Below are positions 46,648 through 56,767 of a DNA stretch of 64,000 nt, piece after piece. The stretch covers positions 70,237-134,236 of the forward strand of contig NZ_DFQS01000019.1 in NCBI RefSeq assembly GCF_002377905.1, read 5' to 3'. This stretch comes from Psychrobacter sp. UBA3483 (GTDB taxonomy: Bacteria; Pseudomonadota; Gammaproteobacteria; Pseudomonadales; Moraxellaceae). Every line of letters starts with the position of its first letter. The stretch's first letter is position 1. Both the position numbers and the translations under genes were made by a program. The notes beneath the pieces are model-generated. The model was not told the origin of the DNA and searched no databases. It saw only the letters and a program-made list of their open reading frames with translations.

Positions 46648-48189
46648 CTAAGCGGATACTTTCTCAAAGCGCGCAATAGATTCGACGTGACCCGTATGAC
46701 AGAACATATCCATCACGCCTGCATGCGTCAAACGATAGCCTTGCTCTAGCAAAGCTTTGGTATCGCGGGCAAGGGTAGCAGGGTTACAAGAGACATAGAC
46801 AATACGCTCGGCATTGAACTTTGGCAGATACTGCATAATCTCCCACGCGCCCGAACGCGGTGGGTCAATGAGTAACGCATCAAAGCCTTGATTGGCCCAA
46901 GGTTTATCCGTGCAATCTTGGGTTAAGTCTTGGCTATAAAACGCCGTATTAGTAATGCCATTGCGGCGTGCATTATTAGCAGCGCGAGCAGTCATGGCTT
47001 CACTGCCTTCAACGCCAACCACCGAGCCAGTTTCGCCGACCAAACGCGCAAGCGGTAAGCTAAAGTTACCCAAACCACTGAATAAATCGAGCACACGTTC
47101 GCCCGCTTTTAAATCTAGCAAGTCGCAAGCAAGCTTGGTCATTTGACGATTGACCGATAAATTGACCTGAGTGAAGTCCGTTGGAATAAATTCAAAGGTC
47201 AAATCATACTCAGGCAGCTGATAATATAAGCGCCCAAACTGCTCACTCATATCGTCATTATCCGTCAAGGCAATACGCTGAATGCTATCGGCGCCTTTTG
47301 ACTGTAAATACAACTGCCAATTGCGCGCCGCAAAAAACGTTTTTAGCTTCTCGATATCGGCATCTGATAATGGTGCCAAGTTACGCACAATAAGCGCAAC
47401 CGGCTGATTACCATCAGGCAACTCTGGCAGCGCTTCGCCCATGGCTAATTCAAGCTGAGCAATCTTGTCACGACTCTCAAGTGTGCTGATAAGCGCTTTT
47501 AGATTTTCAATCTCAAAACCAATCCGCGGGTCTAAGATATGACACTCATTTAACTCGGCTAAAAAGTTACTTGAACGCTCACGGAAACCCACCAAGGCGG
47601 TTTCTTTTTTGGCGACATAACGCACGCCAAGTCGCGCTTTGGTACGGTAACCTAAGCGATCGCCAACCACGGGCGCGAGCCAATGCTCTGGTTCGACATT
47701 GGCTTGATGCATAAGCAATTCAGCAAGCACAGATTGCTTAAAGTTGATCTGACCATCGGGCTGCCAATGTTGCAAACTACAGCCGCCACAAACGCCAAAA
47801 TGCGGGCAGGGCGCTACTGCGCGCTCAGGGTTTGGATTGGCAGTAATGCTCACCGCATCACCTTCTTCAAAACTGCTACGGCTATTGGTGATTTTGACTA
47901 AGGCGCTTTCGCCTGGTAATGCAAAGCTGACAAAAATCTTTTTGCCATGTTTGTCTTCGATATGACCATCGGCTTCACCGAAACCGTTGCCATAAATAGC
48001 AACGCCGCGACCATCATGTGATAAGCCGTCGATGTTAAACGGTAATGGCTCAGCATCTTTCAAACGGCGGCGTGTTTTCGATGAGGGCTTAGATTTTTTC
48101 TTACTTGGCGGCATGGTGATGGTCTGAGCCTCGTTAGGCTGTTGGTTGGTATCTAGGGTAGTAGAGTTCTGTGAATCGGTGGGCTGCAT
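46648..48189 (-). CDS. rlmD: 23S rRNA (uracil-1939-C5)-methyltransferase RlmD
   Basis: SAM-dependent rRNA methyltransferase of 513 residues. After a basic Lys/Ser-rich N-terminal extension of about 45 residues it has a TRAM domain (FNIDGLSHDGRGVAIYGN), the iron-sulfur motif CPHFGVCGGCSLQHW, and the SAM motif VLDLFSGLGNFSLPLA. The catalytic region is LLIDPPRSGA and VYVSCNPATLARD. Order cysM-exonuclease-rlmD-relA is close to that of Pseudomonas. Confidence 0.95.
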   Translation of the reverse strand: MQPTDSQNSTTLDTNQQPNEAQTITMPPSKKKSKPSSKTRRRLKDAEPLPFNIDGLSHDGRGVAIYGNGFGEADGHIEDKHGKKIFVSFALPGESALVKITNSRSSFEEGDAVSITANPNPERAVAPCPHFGVCGGCSLQHWQPDGQINFKQSVLAELLMHQANVEPEHWLAPVVGDRLGYRTKARLGVRYVAKKETALVGFRERSSNFLAELNECHILDPRIGFEIENLKALISTLESRDKIAQLELAMGEALPELPDGNQPVALIVRNLAPLSDADIEKLKTFFAARNWQLYLQSKGADSIQRIALTDNDDMSEQFGRLYYQLPEYDLTFEFIPTDFTQVNLSVNRQMTKLACDLLDLKAGERVLDLFSGLGNFSLPLARLVGETGSVVGVEGSEAMTARAANNARRNGITNTAFYSQDLTQDCTDKPWANQGFDALLIDPPRSGAWEIMQYLPKFNAERIVYVSCNPATLARDTKALLEQGYRLTHAGVMDMFCHTGHVESIARFEKVSA

Positions 48190-48348
48190 AAACCTGCCTT
48201 AATAATAAAGAGTAAGCAATAAAAGATGAATAACTAAAAATAAGAGTGAGACGTTAGCTGTTAAAACGTCATTTCTATGAAAGCGTTTTTATAAAAAAGC
48301 TTTTATAAAGAAGTTCTTATAAAGACGCTCGTTAAATAAAAATGTCTG

Positions 48349-49173
48349 CTATGGCGCAGGCGCGGATGACCAATCGGCAATAAATTCGTGATGGCGTGGA
48401 CTGCCATCTGCTTGAGTATATTGGGCCAAATAGTCACGGCTTTGCTGCTGCCACGCCTCAAAATCTGGCGAGGACAATTGCCCTGTTAAACGCAGCCAGC
48501 GCAGATATATCAGCCAAGTATTCATCACATCAGATTCGCAATATATTGACAGTGTTTGCCAGTCATCATTGCTGACCAGCTCGCCAACCATACTGCCATC
48601 GACATTGGTTTTACCGGGCAAGCCATAAAGGCTGGCGACGACATCCATGGCTTCGCGGCGGCTGGCACCGTATTGGCTGAATCTGTCCATCAAATCAAGA
48701 TGGCGACTGTGGAAACGATTGACGTAGTTATCAAAGCGCATGTTTTTGATACGCTCACCTTCTTCAAATAACCACGGCGCGGATAAGTCATACTGCATGG
48801 CGCGATAAATAAGCACTGGAATATCAAAACCCGAGCCGTTCCAACTAATCAGCTGTGGCAGCTTTTCAAGGTCACTAAAGGCGCGAAAAAATTTGCTCAG
48901 TATGTCTTTTTCGCTAAACTTATCGGCGGTCAAAGAAAACAGGGAAAATTTGCCGTCTTTAATATAAAGGGCAGAAATACAGACAATGCGCTGCAAGGGC
49001 AAACGCATAAAATCGTGACCTGCTTCTTGGAGTCGCAGTGCTGTCAATGCGCTTAAAGCATCGGCATCATTAAGCTCAGCCAACTGCGGATAGATACGGC
49101 GGGCAGCATCGGTATCGGCAACCGTCTCAATATCAAAGACCAAGATAGGTTTGGAAGAAAGGGCGTTTGACAT
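48349..49173 (-). CDS. Predicted 3'-5' exonuclease, PolB-like (PF10108 type)
   Basis: DnaQ-fold nuclease of 274 residues. The first acidic motif PILVFDIETVADTDAARR, the middle LISWNGSGFDIPVLIYRA and the late YCESDVMNTWLIYLRW supply the DEDD residues. The family is predicted to be 3'-5' exonucleases with no settled role. ATG 49173 (MSNALSSK) or ATG 49179 could be the start. It is 35 bases downstream of cysM and probably cotranscribed. Confidence 0.88.
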   Translation of the reverse strand: MSNALSSKPILVFDIETVADTDAARRIYPQLAELNDADALSALTALRLQEAGHDFMRLPLQRIVCISALYIKDGKFSLFSLTADKFSEKDILSKFFRAFSDLEKLPQLISWNGSGFDIPVLIYRAMQYDLSAPWLFEEGERIKNMRFDNYVNRFHSRHLDLMDRFSQYGASRREAMDVVASLYGLPGKTNVDGSMVGELVSNDDWQTLSIYCESDVMNTWLIYLRWLRLTGQLSSPDFEAWQQQSRDYLAQYTQADGSPRHHEFIADWSSAPAP

Positions 49174-49213
49174 AAACAATCCTGCTTGTTTTTAAGCTTA
49201 CGAAGTGACGTTA

Positions 49214-50158
49214 TCAGTTGCTGTCATTCACATTATATAGGCCCGTCGATAAATAACGATCACCGCGGTCACAAACGATAAAAGCAATCACAGCATCTGG
49301 GTTTGCTCTTGCGACTTCGGTTGCGGCCCATGCCGCTGCACCTGATGACACCCCAGCAAAAATGCCTTCAGTTTTCGCCAGTTTACGCATATAAACTTCA
49401 GCGACACGCTGATCAACATCCATGATGTCATCAACCAAATCTGCTTCAAAAATACCTGGCATATAAGCGGCAGGCCAGCGGCGAATACCAGCGATAGACG
49501 CTTCTTCGTCAGGTTGTAGGCCGATGATTTTGACCTCAGGGTTTTGCTCTTTGAGATATTGCGCGACGCCAGTAATAGTACCTGTGGTGCCCATCGAGCT
49601 GATAAAATGAGTGATTTTACCGTCCGTTTGTGCCCAAAGCTCAGGACCGGTGGTCAGATAGTGCGCTTGTTTATTATCGGGGTTGTTAAATTGATCGAGC
49701 ACAATGCCTTTACCGTCGGTTTGCATTTGCAGCGCCATATCACGCGCGGCTTCTATGCCTTCGTCCACCTCGATAAGCGTGGCGCCATAAGCGGCCATCG
49801 CATCTTTACGCTCTTGGGTCGAGTTGGTTGGCATAAATAGAGTAATTGGATAACCACGCATGGCCGCCACCATCGCCAAAGCAATACCAGTATTGCCGCT
49901 GGTCGCTTCAATGAGCATATCACCAGGTTTAATATCACCGCGCTGCTCAGCCTGATAAATCATATTAAATGCTGGACGGTCTTTTACCGAACCCGCAGGG
50001 TTATTGCCTTCAAGCTTGGCGAGTAATGTCGCGCCATTGGCAATCTGCTCTTGCTCAGGCAGGCGATTTAACTTGACCAAGGGCGTCTTACCCACGCAAT
50101 CGGCAAGATCAGTGATTTGCGTAATAAAATTGGCGTTTGACTGGGCCGTAGCGGACAT
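49214..50158 (-). CDS. cysM: Cysteine synthase B
   Basis: PLP-dependent O-acetylserine (thiol)lyase of 314 residues. LADCVGKTPLVKLNRLPEQ, the Schiff-base Lys region KLEGNNPAGSVKDRPA, EATSGNTGIALAMVAAM and GTTGTITGVAQYLKEQNP are all present. The CysM form is suggested by KLEGNNPAGSVKDR and the short C-terminus. It is divergent from the hybrid kinase gene, an arrangement shared with gacS-cysM in Pseudomonas. Confidence 0.95.
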   Translation of the reverse strand: MSATAQSNANFITQITDLADCVGKTPLVKLNRLPEQEQIANGATLLAKLEGNNPAGSVKDRPAFNMIYQAEQRGDIKPGDMLIEATSGNTGIALAMVAAMRGYPITLFMPTNSTQERKDAMAAYGATLIEVDEGIEAARDMALQMQTDGKGIVLDQFNNPDNKQAHYLTTGPELWAQTDGKITHFISSMGTTGTITGVAQYLKEQNPEVKIIGLQPDEEASIAGIRRWPAAYMPGIFEADLVDDIMDVDQRVAEVYMRKLAKTEGIFAGVSSGAAAWAATEVARANPDAVIAFIVCDRGDRYLSTGLYNVNDSN

Positions 50159-50706
50159 AAGGTATCCTTATAATGATTAATTATTAAGTTTTTAATTGGC
50201 ACTGTTTATGAACTGAACCTATTTATAAATTAAAGCAGTTTAAATACTAGGTATTAATCGCTAGCTACTAAGCGCTTATCAATAATAATTCAGTACTTTA
50301 TAACTATTAGAGGTTTATTGTGGTGAATAAAAAGTTGCGTCATTATATCATTTTGTTTTCGGCTGCGCTTAATGCATAAATTTTTATTGAGGATAAGCAG
50401 TGTACTTATATGCATAAACAAATCGGCATAAACAAAATACTAAAAGCGGACTGCTTACGATAACCTTGAATAATGAAAGTGCATGAGTAAGTGAAGCGAG
50501 AAAAGAGTGAAGCGAGAAAAGTTTGCCAAGGAATGGTTAACCGCCCTCGTTAGAATCCTGCTAAGATAATCTTAAGTTATTCTTGATGGCTTACCATTAA
50601 TGCTTAATAAGTAATCAATATCCAAGCGCGCCGTACAGTGTTTATCAATAATAATATTCACCAGTAATAATATTTAGCGCCAAAATCAGTGGAGAGTAAA
50701 TCCAGC
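50159..50706. other. Divergent region between cysM and barA-like gene
   Basis: 548 bases with no gene. It holds promoters for both neighbours and a perfect 16-bp tandem duplication at 50490-50521. GGAGAG 10 bases before 50707 is the likely kinase ribosome-binding site. I see no further structure I can name. Confidence 0.5.
50490..50521. repeat. 16-bp perfect tandem duplication
   Basis: AGTGAAGCGAGAAAAG occurs twice without spacer (50490-50505, 50506-50521), about 190 bases upstream of the kinase start. Confidence 0.8.
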
Positions 50707-53700
50707 ATGGCTTACAAAAAACGTTTTGATACCAGTAGCGCTTATGGTCAGCTGATTATATTGGTGTTTTTGCCGATTTGTTTATTGGCAGCGGTCGGTG
50801 GCATTTTGGTGTTTTATGAAACCATGCGTGCCAGTAATTCAGAGCAAGAAGCGTTAGCAGAGGCGGTACTGATTCGTTATACACCAACAATTGCGGAGCT
50901 GGTTCCTGAGTTATTAGAGCAAGAGCAGGCAGAGAATAACGATGATAAAAATAAGGCAGCGGACAACTCGCAAACGGCAATAGCAGCCTTAGCAGGTATT
51001 CAAGATAGGCTCGGGCGTATGCAGTCCGAGCAGCATGTCCAGCGTATTGCGATTATCAATCAAAATAATAAAGTGCTGGCAAGCGTGGGCTACGGCACCG
51101 AGGAAGCTTGGCCTCAGATAGAATCTTCACAGCGCTTTTTATCGCAACAACCAACGCCCATTGGCACCGCTTACGGTAGTAGCTTGGGAGAGTTTGACGG
51201 GCAGCAACTGTGGCTTATTATTGATATGGATAATGAGCCGCTTTATATCGCCCGTTATCGTATCGCCATGGCATTGGCAATTACTGGTTTATTTACGATT
51301 TTAATTTTGTTATTGAGCTTAAATATCTATTCAAAACGTTGGATTGCGCCGATTTACGAGCTACGTTTGCAATTACAACGTACCCATGTCGACAATCTTT
51401 ATCAGCCTATTCCGGTCGAATCAAATGGTGAGCTGAACTTATTGCAGCAAGATTTGGTCAGGACGTTACGTCGTCTCCATGCCAGCTTCCAAGATTTAAA
51501 AGATCATGCCGAACAGACCGAAGATGATTTGCGCTTGGCATTTGATGAGATGGAAATGCAAAATATCTCTATCCGTAATGCCCGCGATGCGGCAATCTCA
51601 ACCAGCCAAGCAAAATCGGCGTTTTTGGCCAATATCAGCCATGAATTGCGTACACCATTAAACAGTATCGATGGTTTTATTAATTTGCTGGCGCGACATG
51701 GTGAGCTCAACCCTGAACAAGATTTATATGTGCAAACCATCCGTAAATCATCAGCGCATCTGTTGGCGCTCGTAAATGACGTATTGGATTTCTCTAAGAT
51801 TGAAGCGGGTAAACTGGTCCTTGATCGTCACGAGTTTGACCTTTATGACACCATCTATGACGTGGTCGATATGCTATCGCCGGTTGCTGCCGAAAAAGGT
51901 CTGCGCATGGCGGTGCTGTTTTATAACGACGTGCCGATGCGCATCAACGGCGATGCTTTGCGCCTTAAGCAAGTACTGACCAATATCGTTGGTAATGCCA
52001 TTAAGTTTACCGATAGTGGCGATGTGGTCGTACGCGTGAGCTTAGACGATCATCGCGACAATTATTTGATGATTAGTGTGCAAGATAGCGGTAAAGGCAT
52101 TTCATTATCTGACCAAAAAATGCTTTTTCAAAGCTTTAGCCAAGGCGATCCGTCGATTACGCGCCAATATGGTGGTACCGGCTTGGGTCTGGTCATCTCC
52201 AAGCAGTTAACGCGGCTGATGGGCGGCGATATTGGTTTTTATGACAATGTGCAAGAAAACATCTCGAACCAAGGGGCAACGTTTTGGTTTCGGATGCCAG
52301 CCCATGTCGATGTTTTAGAGGCGGCGACTGGGCAAACGATTGAGTTGCCAGTGCTCGCGCCACTTGCCAGCGATACGGACGAGTTTAATGTGCTGGTTTG
52401 GATCAATCATACCGCGTCGATACAGGTGCTCAAAGCCAGCCTGCAACATTTACCGATTACCCTGACCCAAGCAAACTCTTTACCGGGCGTACTTGAGTCG
52501 CTCAAAGAGCGCGGTAATTATTGGGATTGGGTCATCGTGGATGACGATACACAAGACGATATGATGGCGCTACTCAAACAAATTCGCCTGCATTATCAAG
52601 GAAAGCTTGCGGTATTTGGCTATCAAGTTGCCGCCGATCAAGCGCTGCTCAATCGTTATCATGCCAATATTCTGTATGAGCCTTTAGATAAAAGACAGCT
52701 CTATGCCATGCTTGATACGCAAAAGCGCAGCGCTCCGAGTGGCGTTCAAGAGCCGCGCTGGAAAGGCGTGACTGTGCTAGCTGTCGATGACCATTTGCCA
52801 AACTTACTGGTGCTTGATGCGCTGCTAAGTGAACTTGGCATCCATGTCATTACCGCCAGCAGCGGTTTTGATGCGATAGAAATCATCAGTAAACAGCAGA
52901 CCAAACATATTAAGAATGCTAAAACTGACAGCCAAAGTCTGTCGAAAAAAACTCAAATATCTAAAGCCGAAGCGCGTGATGATGCTAGTAAATCGGCGGT
53001 TAATCCATTACATCTTGACGATACTACGACAGATGATAAAGGTAGTACGGCGCACAAAAACAGTATCGATTTGATATTTATGGATATTCAAATGCCGCGT
53101 ATGTCAGGGCATGAAGCAGCGCGGCAAATCCGTAATATCGAAACCTCTGATCATCATATTCCGATTATTGCCTTAACCGCTCATGGCTTAGCCGATGAGC
53201 GCGATAAGCTGATTGCGAGCGGCATCAATGATTATGTCGGTAAACCTATTAGCCAGCCGCAGTTATTACAAGTGCTGCAAAAATGGCTTGGTCGTACCGA
53301 TTCAGTGCCGCCATTAACCACTCTTCATAGCGATAACTTGCACAGCTCTGACTTGCATAGCTCTAACTTGCACAGCTCTGACTTACAAAGTGGGGTGAAT
53401 CAAAACGCCTTGACCTCTTATGCAGATGTGACAACCCCAACTTATCCTTTGCTCAAAGATAACGAGGATAATCGTATCGCCAATACAAGTTCTGATACTA
53501 AAGTGAAGAGTCCGGCAAAAATCACCCGACCTTTATCATTAAAGAAAATTCGCGATGACTATTTGCGTGATAGTCAGCCGCGTGAAGAATATAGACGCGA
53601 GACGCCGCGCGAAACCCAACCACGTTACGAGAAGCCACGCTATGAAAAGCCACACTATGAGAATCTGCATTATCAAGGGCAGGGGCAAGCACCATTGGCT

Positions 53701-54210
53701 TATCCGCCTTATCAGATGTCAGAGCGTGCTAAAGATGAGCAAGCAATAAATAACGCACACGGGGAAAATAATACAGACATGGGCGCAAATATCCTTGATA
53801 CCTCGGAGATTTTAAATTGGCAAGATGCGTTGACGCGTTCAGCCAATAAACCCGATTTGGCTGCTAAGCTGATTATTATGATGCTCGATACCATCAATGA
53901 TGAAAAGCAGGCGTTGATGCAGGCGTGGGAGAGCCGTAACCGCAGTGCGCTGGCGCAAATTGCTCATCGTATCTTAGGTGGCAGTCGTTATACTGGCGTG
54001 CCGCAGTTACGACAGGCCAGCCAAGACTTAGAAGATAAATGCTTATTGAATATTCAACATACCACGCCGGCTCAGTTTGCGATGCTTGAGCCTTATTATG
54101 ACGCGTTATTAACGGCGTTAAATAATTTACAAGCACTGGATTTATCGGCGTATCCGCAGCTTAATTATCACCGCCTAAGTGAAAATGATATGACGTGGAA
54201 AATGATTTAA
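50707..54210 (+). CDS. BarA/GacS-type hybrid sensor histidine kinase
   Basis: Tripartite kinase of 1167 residues that probably controls GacA/UvrY-type output. Transmembrane helices lie near residues 15-40 and 185-210 around a periplasmic sensor. HAMP and a coiled segment follow, then HisKA with phospho-His312 (NISHELRTPLNSI) and HATPase (DSGKGISL, GGTGLGLVIS). A degenerate receiver lies near 560-670. The true receiver has acidic pair D694/D695 and phospho-Asp793 (FMDIQMPRMSG). A C-terminal Hpt domain carries His1087 (AHRILGGSRYTG). The receiver has a polar insertion of about 60 residues. The receiver-Hpt linker holds LHSSDLHSSN-like repeats. ATG 50707 is chosen over GTG 50689 because of GGAGAG. 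Confidence 0.93.
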   Translation: MAYKKRFDTSSAYGQLIILVFLPICLLAAVGGILVFYETMRASNSEQEALAEAVLIRYTPTIAELVPELLEQEQAENNDDKNKAADNSQTAIAALAGIQDRLGRMQSEQHVQRIAIINQNNKVLASVGYGTEEAWPQIESSQRFLSQQPTPIGTAYGSSLGEFDGQQLWLIIDMDNEPLYIARYRIAMALAITGLFTILILLLSLNIYSKRWIAPIYELRLQLQRTHVDNLYQPIPVESNGELNLLQQDLVRTLRRLHASFQDLKDHAEQTEDDLRLAFDEMEMQNISIRNARDAAISTSQAKSAFLANISHELRTPLNSIDGFINLLARHGELNPEQDLYVQTIRKSSAHLLALVNDVLDFSKIEAGKLVLDRHEFDLYDTIYDVVDMLSPVAAEKGLRMAVLFYNDVPMRINGDALRLKQVLTNIVGNAIKFTDSGDVVVRVSLDDHRDNYLMISVQDSGKGISLSDQKMLFQSFSQGDPSITRQYGGTGLGLVISKQLTRLMGGDIGFYDNVQENISNQGATFWFRMPAHVDVLEAATGQTIELPVLAPLASDTDEFNVLVWINHTASIQVLKASLQHLPITLTQANSLPGVLESLKERGNYWDWVIVDDDTQDDMMALLKQIRLHYQGKLAVFGYQVAADQALLNRYHANILYEPLDKRQLYAMLDTQKRSAPSGVQEPRWKGVTVLAVDDHLPNLLVLDALLSELGIHVITASSGFDAIEIISKQQTKHIKNAKTDSQSLSKKTQISKAEARDDASKSAVNPLHLDDTTTDDKGSTAHKNSIDLIFMDIQMPRMSGHEAARQIRNIETSDHHIPIIALTAHGLADERDKLIASGINDYVGKPISQPQLLQVLQKWLGRTDSVPPLTTLHSDNLHSSDLHSSNLHSSDLQSGVNQNALTSYADVTTPTYPLLKDNEDNRIANTSSDTKVKSPAKITRPLSLKKIRDDYLRDSQPREEYRRETPRETQPRYEKPRYEKPHYENLHYQGQGQAPLAYPPYQMSERAKDEQAINNAHGENNTDMGANILDTSEILNWQDALTRSANKPDLAAKLIIMMLDTINDEKQALMQAWESRNRSALAQIAHRILGGSRYTGVPQLRQASQDLEDKCLLNIQHTTPAQFAMLEPYYDALLTALNNLQALDLSAYPQLNYHRLSENDMTWKMI
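53324..53384 (+). repeat. 15-bp coding tandem repeat in kinase linker
   Basis: Four units of period 15 of the type TTGCACAGCTCTGAC encode repeated LHSSD/LHSSN pentapeptides between the receiver and Hpt domains. Length variation between strains is likely. Confidence 0.8.
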
Positions 54211-54347
54211 AGCGGATAATTATCAAACCGCTGAGGCTAAACGATACCCTAGCAGTCAGTTATTGATAAGGAAGGGTTGCAGTAAGGCTGTTAATATTAA
54301 TCTGAGTACCAACATTATAGTTGTTTTATTTATTATTAAGGATGATT

Positions 54348-55160
54348 ATGCACGCTATTGCCACTTACCAGTATGAAACATTACAAGTCAGCGCGACCGA
54401 CAATATAATAACGGTGACCATCAATCGACCGGAAAAAAAGAACGCCATGAGTTTTAAAGTGGTGCAAGAGTTGATTGCGGTCGCAGGGCGCATCAGTAAA
54501 GATAAAGCGGTACGCGCGGTGATTCTTAATGGCGCGGAAGGCACGTTTTGTGCTGGTATCGATTTGGGCGATTTAAACCATCCTAAGAATCAAGCGTTTG
54601 CGCTATGGGAGCTGGTTAAACCTTGGCAAAGCTTATTTCAACGCGTCTGCTTGGTTTGGCGTGATGTGCCTGTGCCAGTGATTGCGGTTTTAGAAGGTTA
54701 CTGTATTGGCGCAGGCTTACAGTTGGCGCTGGCCTGCGATGTGCGTATTAGCCATCCTGAGTGTAAATTGTCTATTATGGAAGCCAAGTGGGGACTGGTA
54801 CCTGACATGGGCTTAACGCAGTCAGGGTTTGGCGTCGTACGCGCTGATGTTTTAAAAGAGCTGGCAATGACCGCGCGTACCGTGAATGCCGAAGAGGGCC
54901 AAGCGCTTGGCTTAGTCAGTCATTGTAGTGAGACGCCACTTGAGCAGGCACAAAAGCTTGCCGCCGAGTTTGCTGAGCGTTCACCCGATGCGGTGCTAGC
55001 AAGCAAACGCGTTATCAATGCCATGTTTGATCAGCCAGCTACGACGCTATATAAAGAAAAATTTTGGCAGTTAAAAATGATGTTTGGTCGCAACCGTAAA
55101 CTGGCGCTTAGAAAAGCCAAGCAGGCCAGTATTACTTTTGGCAAACGTCAGTTCCGTTAG
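54348..55160 (+). CDS. Crotonase/enoyl-CoA hydratase family protein
   Basis: A 270-residue crotonase with oxyanion-hole segments GTFCAGIDLGDL and GYCIGAGLQLALACD. Aligned by eye to rat mitochondrial enoyl-CoA hydratase, the first catalytic Glu is Gln (GLQLA) while the second is kept (IMEAKWGLVPDMG). The Asp in VPDMG matches that of dienoyl-CoA isomerases. So hydratase activity is doubtful and an isomerase-like or other acyl-CoA reaction is possible. AAGGA 5 bases upstream selects ATG 54348 over TTG 54321 and ATG 54342. Confidence 0.85.
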   Translation: MHAIATYQYETLQVSATDNIITVTINRPEKKNAMSFKVVQELIAVAGRISKDKAVRAVILNGAEGTFCAGIDLGDLNHPKNQAFALWELVKPWQSLFQRVCLVWRDVPVPVIAVLEGYCIGAGLQLALACDVRISHPECKLSIMEAKWGLVPDMGLTQSGFGVVRADVLKELAMTARTVNAEEGQALGLVSHCSETPLEQAQKLAAEFAERSPDAVLASKRVINAMFDQPATTLYKEKFWQLKMMFGRNRKLALRKAKQASITFGKRQFR

Positions 55161-55430
55161 AAAATCAGCCATATTTGGCCACTGTATTTGAGTGAGATAG
55201 GTTTATTTTATTCACATCAAGCATCTATTGAATTACAAGCAGATAGTGCAATATAGCATTATCTGTTTTTTTATCTGTTTACGTTGCTGTGTTTGCGTGG
55301 CTGCTTGTCAGGATGGTTGTTTGTAGATGTTATTTTAAAAGGCTTAATTTAAAATAAAAGCTGAGTAAAGTTACACAACAAACGGCGCATCAATAATAAA
55401 ATAATTCTCACTCTATCATATGGTCTCATT

Positions 55431-56690
55431 ATGTCTGCTCCAAAGTCCTCCCTGCCTAATAAACCCAATGCTGCTGACCGTGTGCGCTCTGCTGATTTGC
55501 CCGTTGCATGGATTATGATGCTTGGGCTTATCGTGGCGGTCGGACCCTTATCAATTGATATGTATCTGCCCGCATTACCGTCGATGGCAGAGGATTTTGG
55601 TGTATCGACGGCTTTTATGGCCAACTCTGTGCCAGCCTATTTCTTAGGTTTGGTTTTTGGTCAGCTATTTTATGGTCCCTTTAGTGATCGCGTCGGTCGC
55701 GTCAAACCGTTATATATGGGCATGACCTTATATGTGATTGCTTCGATTGTTTGTGCGACGACCGACAACGAATACGTGTTGTTTGTCGGTCGTACCTTTC
55801 AGGCGTTGGGCGCGTGCGTTGGTGCGGTTGTGACGCGTGCAGCAATACGTGACCGCCTGACGGCCAAACAAACCGCCAAAGCCTTTTCGATTATGATATT
55901 GGTCATGGGTTTAGCGCCGATCTTAGCGCCATCTCTTGGTGCTTTATTTTTAAAGTTCTTTAGTTGGCATTCTATATTTTGGTTTTTGGCGGCCTTTGGG
56001 GCGTTAAATTTATTACTGACCAAGTTTTTCTTCTTTGAAACCTTGACTGAAGAAAACCGTAACGTCCGCCCTGCCAAAGAAGTGCTTAGTCAATATTGGG
56101 ATTTGTTAAAAGACCCGACCTTTAATTATCCCGCGATCGGTGGGGGGTTATTAATGGGCGCGATGTTTGTCTATATTAGCTCAGCTTCTGAATTAATCAT
56201 GGATACTTATGGCGTATCGGCCACGCATTTTGGTTGGTTATTTGGGATGAATGCGGCAGGGTTTGTAGGTTTGACCCAGCTGAATCAATGGCTGACCAAT
56301 CGTTTTCGTATCTTAAGTATCCTACGTTTCGGCGCGATGATGCAGGTTATCTCAGCGGCGGCGCTGTTTGTAACCGGTATTATTTTTGGTACGGATGCAT
56401 GGTTGCCGCTGGTTTTAGCCTGTATTTTCTTTTGTATTGCGGGCTTGGGTCTAACGCAGCCAAACGCCTCGGCGATTGCGCTTGCTTTTCAAAAACGCCG
56501 TGCGGGTATGGCCAGTGCTTTGCAAGGCTCGTTGATGTTTTCGGTCGGTATTTTTGGTGGTTTATTATTAAACTTATTCCCTCTCAATCCAGTGTTAAAA
56601 ATCGGTATTGCACTCTTTGTCCTCATGAGTTTGGGCGCATATTTAATTTGGCAGATAGACCGTAATTTGGATTTGGATACTGCGGAGTGA
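55431..56690 (+). CDS. Bcr/CflA family multidrug efflux MFS transporter
   Basis: Drug:H+ antiporter of 419 residues and twelve transmembrane helices. The first helix region GPLSIDMYLPALPSMAEDF and the loop motif GPFSDRVGRVKPLYMG are the Bcr/CflA signatures. RTFQALGACVGAVVTRAAIRD in helix 4 is also typical. It is preceded by 270 bases without a gene and followed by its own terminator. Likely substrates (bicyclomycin, chloramphenicol and others) are known for the family only. Confidence 0.93.
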   Translation: MSAPKSSLPNKPNAADRVRSADLPVAWIMMLGLIVAVGPLSIDMYLPALPSMAEDFGVSTAFMANSVPAYFLGLVFGQLFYGPFSDRVGRVKPLYMGMTLYVIASIVCATTDNEYVLFVGRTFQALGACVGAVVTRAAIRDRLTAKQTAKAFSIMILVMGLAPILAPSLGALFLKFFSWHSIFWFLAAFGALNLLLTKFFFFETLTEENRNVRPAKEVLSQYWDLLKDPTFNYPAIGGGLLMGAMFVYISSASELIMDTYGVSATHFGWLFGMNAAGFVGLTQLNQWLTNRFRILSILRFGAMMQVISAAALFVTGIIFGTDAWLPLVLACIFFCIAGLGLTQPNASAIALAFQKRRAGMASALQGSLMFSVGIFGGLLLNLFPLNPVLKIGIALFVLMSLGAYLIWQIDRNLDLDTAE

Positions 56691-56724
56691 TTAACCGATA
56701 AATTTCAAGCAGGTTAGATTTCAT

Positions 56725-56767
56725 AAAAAAGTATTCACGGCGTTGTAAATGCCTGAATACTTTTTTT
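56725..56767 (+). terminator. Intrinsic terminator after bcr-like gene
   Basis: AAAAAAGTATTCA and TGAATACTTTTTTT form a stem of about 13 bp, with an inner GGC/GCC pairing, between 56725 and 56767. Confidence 0.9.
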
